A stretch of DNA of 64,000 nucleotides. Source: Aeromicrobium ginsengisoli. GTDB taxonomy: Bacteria; Actinomycetota; Actinomycetes; Propionibacteriales; Nocardioidaceae. How positions within the stretch are numbered: the first letter of the stretch is position 1; the number at the start of each line of letters is the position of its first letter. The stretch spans positions 434,001 to 498,000 of the forward strand of contig NZ_SDPQ02000001.1 of assembly GCF_004134905.2 (NCBI RefSeq), read 5' to 3'. This document shows, in pieces, positions 50,109 to 57,371 of the stretch. The notes under the pieces were generated by a model that saw only the letters and a program-made list of their open reading frames with translations, had not been told where the DNA came from and did not search any database. Made by a program: the position numbers and the translations under genes.

Positions 50109-51149
50109 ATGACCTCGACACCTCCAAGACTTGGCCGTGTCATTCACGTGGACGCGAGGGCCGTATGGCCTCATGAGGCTCACGATTTCACTCCGTGGCT
50201 GCTGGCGAATGTTGACGTTTTGAACTCGCTCCTTGGCATGGACCTCGTGCTGGACGTGGCGGAGCACCCCGTCGGCGGGTTCAGTCTCGACCTCAAGGGG
50301 CGTGACGAACAGACCAGGCAGACCGTGATCGTTGAGAACCAACTTGAACAGTCCGATCACATGCATCTGGGACAGATCCTGACTTATGCGGCCGGCACGG
50401 ACGCGACGACGATCGTGTGGGTGGCGACAAGTTTCCGTGAGCCTCACCGTGCCGCCATCGACTGGTTGAACGAGCGCACAGACGAAGAAACCAGGTTTTT
50501 CGCGGTCGAGATCCAAGTCATCCGGATCGGTGACTCTGATCTCGCGCCGGCCTTCAAACTTGTTGCGCAGCCGAACGACTGGGGAAAGCACGTCAAAGCG
50601 GCGAACGCACAAACAGGCGAGGTGTCTGAGCGCGAAGGCCTCTACTGGCAGTTCTGGGACCAGTTCCGCTCGCGTGTTCTAGTTGAGCATCCGACGTGGA
50701 GCAAATCCTCGTCGTCGACGAAGAGTTCGTGGTTTTCGATGTCAGCCGGTGTGAAGGGCGCCAACTGGGTGGCCACTTTCACCGGCCGGCGTCTCGCCGT
50801 CCAACTCTCGTTCGAAGATCCCGACAGCGATCTCAATAGCGCACGTTTCGAAGCGCTTTTGACCCGCCGTGTCGAACTCGAAGAGGCCTTCGGTGCATCT
50901 ATCCAGTGGGAACCACGGGAAGGCTTGAAGTCCACACGGATTGCGGTCTACTCCGACGACGAATGCGATGTGAGCGACCGCGCCCATTGGCCTGACTACG
51001 TGGATTGGCTCATTAGACAGGGCATCCGGCTGCGGTCGGCCGTAGCGAGCGTTGGCGGCGTTCCGCTTGCTAGCAGTCCGCTCCCCCACTCAGACCAGCA
51101 GGCACCAGTCCCCGACGCTCGAATCGCAGAGGCGGAGGGGACGGTGTGA
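50109..51149 (+). CDS. DUF4268 protein with N-terminal PD-(D/E)XK nuclease domain
   Basis: A 346-residue probable DNA nuclease. Residues about 35-110 form the nuclease core: DLVLDVAEHPVGGFSLDL leads to VIVENQLEQSDHMHLGQ, where Glu76 and Gln78 occupy the ExK/ExQ position, followed by ILTYAAGTDATTIVWVA. The DUF4268 domain covers about 195-320 (YWQFWDQFRSRVLVEHP, WEPREGLKSTRIAVY). Such proteins are frequent in defence islands. The start is uncertain: ATG 50109 fits the family N-terminus but has no clear ribosome site, and the frame is open to 49911. The stop overlaps the next GTG. Confidence 0.82.
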   Translation: MTSTPPRLGRVIHVDARAVWPHEAHDFTPWLLANVDVLNSLLGMDLVLDVAEHPVGGFSLDLKGRDEQTRQTVIVENQLEQSDHMHLGQILTYAAGTDATTIVWVATSFREPHRAAIDWLNERTDEETRFFAVEIQVIRIGDSDLAPAFKLVAQPNDWGKHVKAANAQTGEVSEREGLYWQFWDQFRSRVLVEHPTWSKSSSSTKSSWFSMSAGVKGANWVATFTGRRLAVQLSFEDPDSDLNSARFEALLTRRVELEEAFGASIQWEPREGLKSTRIAVYSDDECDVSDRAHWPDYVDWLIRQGIRLRSAVASVGGVPLASSPLPHSDQQAPVPDARIAEAEGTV

Positions 51150-52021
51150 CCAAAGACGACGCGTATGCGCGACTCGATTCGCTGGCCACCTGGTCGCCCT
51201 GGACACCGTTCGACGCGTCCCACGCGGTCGCGCCCACCGAGCCCGGCGTGTACCTGTTCCGCCTCCCCGGCGACCACACCATCGTGTATGTCGGCATGGC
51301 CGGCGAGAGAACTGGCTCCGGTCGCCCGCAGGGGCTCCACGGGCGGCTCAACGTCTACCGGCGCGGAAAGGGAGCCGTGAGCGGATTCGGTGAAGCCGCC
51401 TTGGACAGGGCCCTCGCCGACGAAGCGTTCATCTCCGAACAACTCCGCCACCTTTGCAGCGACGGACCTAAACGTGCAAAGGAATGGGCGAGGGAGGCCA
51501 TCACTTGGCTTAACCCGCAGATCCGTTGGACCGCTACTGCCGACAAGGCGTCCGCCCTCGCTCTCGAAGCGGAGGTCGAGGCACTCCTCGGTCCGCACGG
51601 GTTGTGGAACCGCGTCTCCATGAAGAACCGGCTGTTGCTCGACCAAGCCGAGATTGCTGCATTCGAAGAGGACACCGCGGCGGAGCCCCCCGGTTCAGAC
51701 GAGCCGGCCACCGAGATGGATTTCGAGACGGTCTTCACATTGCACGGCTACACGATCGACCTTGATCGTCTCTACCGGGAGATGTGGGCGTTCTCCAGTG
51801 TTCATGTGACCAGTGGCGAACGAATCTTCGACGGATACAGTCCCGAAGTTCCCGCCATGAAGCGGCTCATCCATGAACTCTTTGATGTCCCTGTCCAGAA
51901 CCGGATCCACGCTGTGAACGACGCCATCCGATCGGAGTGCCGGGATCGACTGACAGCGCTCGGCTGGGCAAGTAAACACCCCGGCCGATCCCCCCGATAC
52001 ACCTTGCACCGGGTCCTCTGA
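51146..52021 (+). CDS. GIY-YIG nuclease family protein
   Basis: A 291-residue protein. The N-terminal domain shows PGVYLFRLPGDHTIVYVGMAG (GVY at 34-36, YVG at 48-50), then HGRLNVY with the catalytic Arg67, and EAEVEALLGPHGLWNRV with the metal-binding Glu and closing Asn, so the nuclease looks intact. From about residue 190 a second domain (DFETVFTLHGYTIDLDRLYREM) of unknown type begins. Start GTG at 51146 overlaps the DUF4268 stop (GTGA). Second gene of a three-gene operon. Confidence 0.8.
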   Translation: MTKDDAYARLDSLATWSPWTPFDASHAVAPTEPGVYLFRLPGDHTIVYVGMAGERTGSGRPQGLHGRLNVYRRGKGAVSGFGEAALDRALADEAFISEQLRHLCSDGPKRAKEWAREAITWLNPQIRWTATADKASALALEAEVEALLGPHGLWNRVSMKNRLLLDQAEIAAFEEDTAAEPPGSDEPATEMDFETVFTLHGYTIDLDRLYREMWAFSSVHVTSGERIFDGYSPEVPAMKRLIHELFDVPVQNRIHAVNDAIRSECRDRLTALGWASKHPGRSPRYTLHRVL

Positions 52022-52023
52022 CC

Positions 52024-52653
52024 GTGAACGCGGCTGACTTGATCATCCGGCACCCGACCGTGTTTCACATGGCGGCCCAGTCCGCGTGGCCATCAATCCG
52101 GGAGCACGGCTTACTCTCAGCAGAGGGACTTGCTGACCTCTACCGGGTGCGCGGTGCAAAACGGCATGCCCTTCTGGGCGAGGTGCGGCGGGAGTCGATC
52201 ACCCTGAAGCGCCTCGGGATGTCACCGGCCATTGTCCGCGACCAGAAGCCGATGAAATTCATCCACGAGAAGATCGAAGCCGGGTCAACGTTGGAGCAGT
52301 ACTTAGCGGCGATCAACGCTCGGGTGTTCTTCTGGCCAACACGCGAGCGGCTCGAAAGGCTTACCCGCTCCCGCGAGTACGCCGACCAACCCAAGGTAGT
52401 CCTGCACGTAAGTACGTCAGCACTCGTTGACCGGTACGGCGAACTAATAGAACTGTGCCGTTTCAACAGTGGTGCGGTCACGCAGAAGAACCATCCGCCT
52501 CGGGGACATCAGTCGTGGGTCCCTGTCCGCGATTACCGCTATGACGAGCACCGAGCCGCACACGGCCCGGACGGAGCGCTGGCAGAGGTCACGGTCCGGG
52601 GCAGCGTGCCCGACGTTTTGGACATAGTGACCGAGATCGAGCGAATCCCATAA
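52024..52653 (+). CDS. DUF7002-like protein, possible ADP-ribosyltransferase-like fold
   Basis: A 209-residue protein. The opening VFHMAAQSAWPSIREHGLLSAEGL resembles the start of DarT/ART-type domains (an aromatic-His, then 'sIxxxGL'). ARVFFWPTRERLERL and VLHVSTSALVDRY are also conserved in what is recalled as DUF7002. An ART-like fold is an inference from pattern only; no catalytic Glu was fixed. Start GTG at 52024, 2 nt after the GIY-YIG stop. Third gene of the operon. Confidence 0.65.
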   Translation: MNAADLIIRHPTVFHMAAQSAWPSIREHGLLSAEGLADLYRVRGAKRHALLGEVRRESITLKRLGMSPAIVRDQKPMKFIHEKIEAGSTLEQYLAAINARVFFWPTRERLERLTRSREYADQPKVVLHVSTSALVDRYGELIELCRFNSGAVTQKNHPPRGHQSWVPVRDYRYDEHRAAHGPDGALAEVTVRGSVPDVLDIVTEIERIP

Positions 52654-52701
52654 CGAACGCTGGTTGAAGACGGCACGACAGGGGCCCCGCGGGCGCCAAG
52701 G

Positions 52702-53202
52702 TCACACCTTTGGGAACGGTTCCCAGCCGCTCTTCACGGTCTTACCCAGACTCAGGTCAAGGCTCCCACGGATACGACCGTTGTACGGGCCCAGCGTTTC
52801 GGACGCATCGATCAACCGGTGTACGTCTTCGAGTGGCACGTAGAACGTCACCTCCGACCCCGATTCAAGTCGGTGTGGGAGCGGCGGGTTGGGATCCCAC
52901 GCGAAGCGCGAGAGTGACATCCCCGCCTGTCCCTCCACCCCGTAGCCCTTTATGTCCACCGGCATCCGACCGCGGTTGCGACCGCGCACCGCAACAACCG
53001 GCTCGGTGAAACCTTGCTGCAAAGTCCTGTCAAGGTCGCCGCGAATGGGACCAATAGCGGCTCCTCCCCTCCCGAGGCCACCCCACAGGATCTCCGCTTG
53101 AACACGCGGGCCAGTCAGCGAGTGCTGTACGACTTGCCAGGTCAGACTTGCAACGGACAGCGCGAGGCCGACGACGGCGATTGTGAGTGTGAAGACTTCC
53201 AC
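52702..53202 (-). CDS. N-terminally membrane-anchored hypothetical protein
   Basis: A 166-residue protein with one hydrophobic segment at residues 4-25 (LTIAVVGLALSVASLTWQVV), the usual start of many small actinobacterial proteins that precede phage- or island-borne genes. The remainder is beta-rich with no recognised motif (VVAVRGRNRGRMPVDIKGYG, ESGSEVTFYVPLEDV). It converges with the DUF7002-like gene. Start GTG at 53202. Confidence 0.6.
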   Translation of the reverse strand: MEVFTLTIAVVGLALSVASLTWQVVQHSLTGPRVQAEILWGGLGRGGAAIGPIRGDLDRTLQQGFTEPVVAVRGRNRGRMPVDIKGYGVEGQAGMSLSRFAWDPNPPLPHRLESGSEVTFYVPLEDVHRLIDASETLGPYNGRIRGSLDLSLGKTVKSGWEPFPKV

Positions 53203-53653
53203 GCGAGATCCTGCCTTTCGCCAGTGACAGGCAGTATGCCGACGGCACTTTGCTGCTGCAAACAGGAAGCCAGCCGGGATCCTCGGGGGGTGAGACCACG
53301 GCTGGCCTGAAGTTAAATCTAACGGGGACGCGGAGCCGCTGTCCCTGAATTCGTGACACTCGCAGATCTCTCGCGCTTACGAGACCCTCTTCGGGCATCC
53401 CACGGCCTGAGCGACAGGGCGCTGACCTGCGCAACCAACGACCAGTGGGCCCTCGCCGCTTGGCGTCGCGGACGATGCCGTATCTCCGTTCGCCAGTCAG
53501 CCCTGCCAGTGCGTCTGGTTGTGTCAGGTTTGCCCCGCCGCGTGTTCCAGGTCGTAGTGCCGGTCAGATCGAGCGGCCCCGAGCCCCCTCACGGTCGCCG
53601 CAGCAGCAGCGAGGATATGCCCGTGGCGGCCCAAACGGACTCGGCATAGCCTC
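53203..53653. other. Non-coding stretch with a small hairpin
   Basis: About 450 bp without a convincing gene. An 8-bp inverted repeat (GCCAGCCG at 53269-53276 with CGGCTGGC at 53299-53306) sits upstream of the membrane-anchored hypothetical gene. The frames open here lack ribosome sites and protein-like composition. Confidence 0.5.
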
Positions 53654-53770
53654 TGTCGGTCTTGGTGATAGCCCATGTCGGCATGGGTGATGGGGGCAGT
53701 CGGTATGGGTGATGGCGTCGACGATTTTCCCTGTCGGTTCTGGTGACAGCCCCCTGTCGAGTTCGGTGAC
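53654..53770 (+). repeat. Five iteron-like direct repeats upstream of the initiator-like gene
   Basis: Five 16-bp imperfect direct repeats of consensus TGTCGGTNTNGGTGAT begin at 53654, 53676, 53698, 53732 and 53755. Spacings are 22, 22, 34 and 23 bp, about two helical turns (three for the wider one), so bound proteins would line up on one face of the DNA. The array ends 225 bp before a gene for a two-winged-helix protein. This is the arrangement of an iteron-type plasmid origin; an operator array is the alternative. Confidence 0.7.
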
Positions 53771-53995
53771 AAAAGAACTCAACGCTTCTTTACAACGCAA
53801 CCGGGCGCTTCCAACTCGCAAAACGAACTCACGTTCAACGCATGTTCTCAACTCGTCTCGCGCCAGCGCGCGACAGCGGGCGAGCACATGAGCGAGGCGC
53901 CGGACGATGCGAAGCCACGATCGTGCCGATAACCCATTAGCCACTCGACGGTTCAGGGAAGCGCCAGGTCGGCGCCATCAAGCAAGGAGAGCGAA

Positions 53996-55033
53996 ATGGA
54001 AGTTAACGTCACCGCAGCACCGCGAAGACTGACCCCAGCCCAAGACTCGTTCAGTGTCCCGCGATCACTCGTGTCCGCCCGTCTCATAAGGGTCAAGAAA
54101 GATAAGGAGACCAAGGAAGTTAAGGAGACCCGTCACGCTCTCACCGACATCGACAAGTTCGTCGCGGTTGCCCTCTACGACCTTGGTTACGACACCGAAT
54201 ACTGGATCCTTGAAAAGACCGAACCGAAAGGGTGGGCCTATGAGGGAAGTATCCGCCACCTGGCGGGCCGTGTCGGTTGCAGTCGCTCTGCACTGACGAA
54301 GGCCCTAGGCAACTTGAAAGCCGTGGGAGTCATCCTAAGTATCGAGCAACTGGTGAAGGAATCAGCCGAAGACGCTGCCCAGTCAGAGCCCCATGACTAC
54401 AGATACGGCCGGCCCAGCGGAAATCCCCACAGGGCCGCCGCAACTATTCGTATCGTGCTGAGGGCACCCCTCACTGATGCAGGAGATGACGAAGGCCGTG
54501 AGGAGCCGTTGGTTCCGATCGTCTACTCAGCGGATGGCTACGTAACGATCGATCAAGCGGCCTTCTGGGAACACCGCCGCCATGGGGGCCCGCGCCAAGA
54601 TCCGAAGCGCTCATGGCAGGCATGTGCGGCTTTGCTGACAATCCTTGCGTCTGCGTCGTTCAACCGGGATAAGGGACATCCCTGTTTTGTAGGAACCGCG
54701 GAACTTGCAGCCAGGGCAGGCACGAATGTCACCCGGTTCATGGAGCGCCTAGCAGCAGTCGACGAGATTCTCCCCGGGTTGATGCTGAAGACCGTCACCC
54801 GGGCGCCGAATCGGAGCAATCAGTACTTCTTGCCGTCCACCTACTTTGTGAGATGGACGAAGGTAGGAGCCGCTCTGGAGCAGCGAGGGTTTGACGTCCA
54901 GGAGGGGAAAACCGAAGCCCCGACATTCGTGGCGGGTGAGATCCTGTTGCGCGACCTTGTGAGTCAGATAGACAACGCTGACACGGCCGAAGAGGCTCAT
55001 GATGCCCGTCAAGTCGTCGTGGCAGATGTTTGA
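53996..55033 (+). CDS. Two-winged-helix protein, probable replication initiator
   Basis: A 345-residue DNA-binding protein. The first winged helix, about residues 48-115, contains LTDIDKFVAVALYDLGYDTEYW and IRHLAGRVGCSRSALTKALGNL. The second, about residues 200-275, contains SWQACAALLTILASASFNRDKG and AELAARAGTNVTRFMERLAAV. Two tandem winged helices are the architecture of Rep_3/RepA-type initiators, although no family match can be proven here. AGGAGAG precedes the ATG. The iteron-like array upstream fits an origin with its initiator. Confidence 0.65.
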   Translation: MEVNVTAAPRRLTPAQDSFSVPRSLVSARLIRVKKDKETKEVKETRHALTDIDKFVAVALYDLGYDTEYWILEKTEPKGWAYEGSIRHLAGRVGCSRSALTKALGNLKAVGVILSIEQLVKESAEDAAQSEPHDYRYGRPSGNPHRAAATIRIVLRAPLTDAGDDEGREEPLVPIVYSADGYVTIDQAAFWEHRRHGGPRQDPKRSWQACAALLTILASASFNRDKGHPCFVGTAELAARAGTNVTRFMERLAAVDEILPGLMLKTVTRAPNRSNQYFLPSTYFVRWTKVGAALEQRGFDVQEGKTEAPTFVAGEILLRDLVSQIDNADTAEEAHDARQVVVADV

Positions 55034-55361
55034 AATCGCTGAGCACGCGCGAGCGGCCGATCGCGTGACCGCAGTGAGCGTTCTCGTCGAAGAATGCGTG
55101 TGGGCCACGACCCTGGGATTCTGGGACAACACAAACCTTTGCCTCACTCCGCTCGGCGCGAAGTTCCTGCGGGCCGCGAGGTCGCCCTCCCTTGCCAGCG
55201 CGGCAGTGGACGCCGTGCCCGAAGCGATGGCTCATGCGACCCGGCTCTGGGCTATTACTTCCGCCTTCGCTCCAACCCACGTCACTGCCGACGTAGACAT
55301 TGACCGAGTCTGCGAGATCGCGGCTGAGGCGCGAAGCATCATCCGGCTCGCTATGCCTTGA
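55026..55361 (+). CDS. Small hypothetical protein coupled to the initiator-like gene
   Basis: A 111-residue helical protein, not recognised (MFEIAEHARAADRVTAVSVL at the start, HVTADVDIDRVCEIAAEARSII near the end). The ATG at 55026 overlaps the initiator-like stop by 8 nt, and an in-frame ATG lies 27 nt further upstream. Co-expression with the initiator suggests an accessory role in replication or copy control, but nothing in the sequence shows this. Confidence 0.6.
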   Translation: MFEIAEHARAADRVTAVSVLVEECVWATTLGFWDNTNLCLTPLGAKFLRAARSPSLASAAVDAVPEAMAHATRLWAITSAFAPTHVTADVDIDRVCEIAAEARSIIRLAMP

Positions 55362-55537
55362 GCAGAGGTCAATCGCTTCCCAACGTGGGCGCCAGTGGCG
55401 ATCGTCCGGAGCGGCGGGCCCCGAGGCCGGTCTGCTCCGGACCAAATGGAGACCCAGCAGCGTGTCCTCCCACTCGAGATCTGATGCTTCGCACTCCTCG
55501 GACCGCACGGTGGCGTTGCACCGCCGCGGTAGGGGGG

Positions 55538-56536
55538 TCAACCAAATCCCAAGGTGAGAACGCCAGATTCGGCGGCGGGCATCCATTTGCGGATCGTGAC
55601 GATGTTGGTGGTGCCGGTGTCGATGGCGGCCTGGTTGATCAAATTCCGTACAGCCACCTTGTCGGTATAGAACACGACCGCCCCGATGTTTGTGGCGTTC
55701 TTGTACGCAAACAGGGTGGCCCTAACCCGCATGGGCGTCTTGTGCTGCAACTCCAACTCGACGGCGATCGACTGAGGTGCGCCCTCGATCGGGTCACGCA
55801 GCAGCACCATGTCGGGAATGTGCAACGTACGCCGCCGCTTTCCGATGGCCGCGCCTGTAGCCACCGCGTACACCGGACCGGGCCCGTGGCCGCTTGACTG
55901 TCGCGCCGCGGCCATCCGGTCAGACACACTGTTGCGGGTGTCGGCGGCCCTGATCTCCCTTTCTGTGATCACCGTTTCACCGGTCGCTTCGAACCGGATG
56001 CCGAGGTCCACCAGCCCGAGGTCGTGACGGATGGTCGACGGAGAGATTGACTTGGGGGCTTGCAGGTTCAGGCCGGATGCGTCAGCACCCAGGTCTGTGA
56101 CCGTCCAGAGCAAGAACTTGGTGAGGCCCATCGTGTGAGAAGTCACCCAACCGCCTCTACGAAGTTTCGGCATACGCCTGCGGAGGATGTGCCCCTCGAC
56201 ATCAAAGTGACTTGCGAGTTCCGCCAAGGTCGCAAAGCGATACCGCGCCAGAAAGCGGAGCAGTTCGACATCCCTCGATGTGAGGCGTGCCGGTCGCCCC
56301 GACCGTTGACGCCGGTACTCAGGCATCGCCGGGTCCGGGCTCGCGGCGCCAGTACCTGACACCCGTGCCCGCTCACGGCGCGGTACCGCTGGCGCGAGCG
56401 GAAGAAGCGGCCTGGTGAGTGGACTGGATGGGAGCACGGACGCCCCGCCGATTGGGCGCGCAGACGATGCTGAGGGCGGCCTGGTTGGGAGGCGACGCAC
56501 CGGTTCCAGCGCAACACGTGTAGTCAGTTCGGACAT
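55538..56536 (-). CDS. Replication-relaxation family protein
   Basis: A 332-residue protein. A Pro/Arg-rich N-terminus of about 80 residues leads to a winged helix (TSRDVELLRFLARYRFATLAEL, then RRRMPKLRRGGWV). The conserved second half (RHDLGLVDLGIRFEA, HIPDMVLLRDP, SIAVELELQHKTPMRVRATL) matches the Replic_Relax family found on actinobacterial plasmids and integrative elements. HIPD-x(n)-ELELQHK has the look of a PD-(D/E)XK-like nuclease core. AGGAG precedes the ATG at 56536. Confidence 0.8.
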   Translation of the reverse strand: MSELTTRVALEPVRRLPTRPPSASSARPIGGASVLPSSPLTRPLLPLAPAVPRRERARVSGTGAASPDPAMPEYRRQRSGRPARLTSRDVELLRFLARYRFATLAELASHFDVEGHILRRRMPKLRRGGWVTSHTMGLTKFLLWTVTDLGADASGLNLQAPKSISPSTIRHDLGLVDLGIRFEATGETVITEREIRAADTRNSVSDRMAAARQSSGHGPGPVYAVATGAAIGKRRRTLHIPDMVLLRDPIEGAPQSIAVELELQHKTPMRVRATLFAYKNATNIGAVVFYTDKVAVRNLINQAAIDTGTTNIVTIRKWMPAAESGVLTLGFG

Positions 56537-56851
56537 GCTTGATCTCCTGGTGCGTTCCTGACGAGTCGAGGCCGCTCGAAAGCCACCACTGAGTCGGTTC
56601 TAACGCCGGCGAAGGGGTGCGGTGCTACACGACGTGTCACGCGTGAGGTCGGGAGCCTGCTGCGTGGCCGGCCCTTTTGGGTGCCACACGGGTAGCCGGG
56701 TCTGCAATGAATCGCCACTACAACGCCAGCGCTTTCGAGTTCCGCGGTGCTTAGACAAGAACCACTACCTGTGCTCGTCTCATGGTCCCGACGAAGACAC
56801 TTGCGGACTCCCGCGCTGGCGCCCTTGGTCAGCATCCCGGTTGGACAGGGC
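56537..56851. other. Non-coding stretch upstream of the palindrome
   Basis: About 315 bp with no convincing gene. It contains the promoter region of the replication-relaxation gene on its left side and leads into the palindrome and repeat array on its right. Confidence 0.5.
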
Positions 56852-56877
56852 GCCATGTCCACAAATGTGGACATGGC
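56852..56877. promoter_or_regulatory. Perfect 26-bp palindrome
   Basis: GCCATGTCCACA, a 2-nt AA centre, then TGTGGACATGGC: 12-bp arms without a mismatch. It lies 24 bp before the GC-rich tandem array. The arm length fits a dimeric repressor operator, a partition site or a nicking-site hairpin; the protein that binds is unknown. Confidence 0.75.
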
Positions 56878-56891
56878 ATATCGCGGAGATC

Positions 56892-57203
56892 CCCGGCCCC
56901 GGTCAAGCACCCCCGGTGCGGGGCCACCCCCGGTGTGGGGCCACCCCGGCCCCGGTCAAGCACCCCCGGTGCGGGGCCACCCCCGGTGCGGGGCCACCCC
57001 GGCCCCGGTCAAGCACCCCCGGTGCGGGGCCACCCCCGGTGCGGGGCCACCCCGGCCCCGGTCAAGCACCCCCGGTGCGGGGCCACCCCCGGTGCGGGGC
57101 CAGTCAAGCACCCCCGGTGCGGGGCCACCCCCGGTGCGGGGCCAGTCAAGCACCCCCGGTGCGGAGCCACCCCGGCCCCGGTCAAGCACCCCCGGTGCGG
57201 GGC
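56892..57203. repeat. GC-rich hairpin-forming tandem repeat array
   Basis: The marker GTCAAGCACCCCC recurs at 56902, 56955, 57008, 57061, 57103, 57145 and 57181. This gives three 53-bp units, two 42-bp units lacking an 11-bp CCCCGGCCCCG block, one 36-bp unit and a partial. Most units carry two copies of ACCCCCGGTGCGGGGC, each able to fold as a short CCCC/GGGG hairpin. One element near the start reads GGTGTGGGG and one near the end GGTGCGGAG; the others are almost identical, which suggests recent expansion. All three plus-strand frames are free of stops, but this reflects composition, not coding. Confidence 0.9.
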
Positions 57204-57371
57204 AGCGGGTGGGCATGATGCTGGACTCCGAGTTGGAGTCGTTCAAATCGAAGTAGACCTTCTGGCGAAGACGATCTCGGGTACACAAGTCGCTTGTGAC
57301 TCTCCAAGAGGTCGGTGACCGCATTGGCTGTGGAACGCCGATGAGCGATCTTCACGCCACCGGAGTCTTCT

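Noticed and set aside
53353..53649. 98-codon plus frame in the gap before the iteron-like array
   Set aside because: No ribosome-binding site, Arg/Ser-rich chance-like composition, and no overlap with a neighbouring transcript.
56892..57203. Possible CRISPR array
   Set aside because: There are no unique spacers; the intervals between the GTCAAGC markers are themselves repeats, and no cas genes are nearby.
56622..57318. Three overlapping plus-strand frames through the tandem repeats (Pro/Gly/Ala/His repeats)
   Set aside because: All three frames, and the minus frame at 56956-57324, are open because the repeat lacks stop triplets. There is no start signal, and a real coding repeat would keep unit lengths in multiples of three, whereas 53-bp units shift frame.
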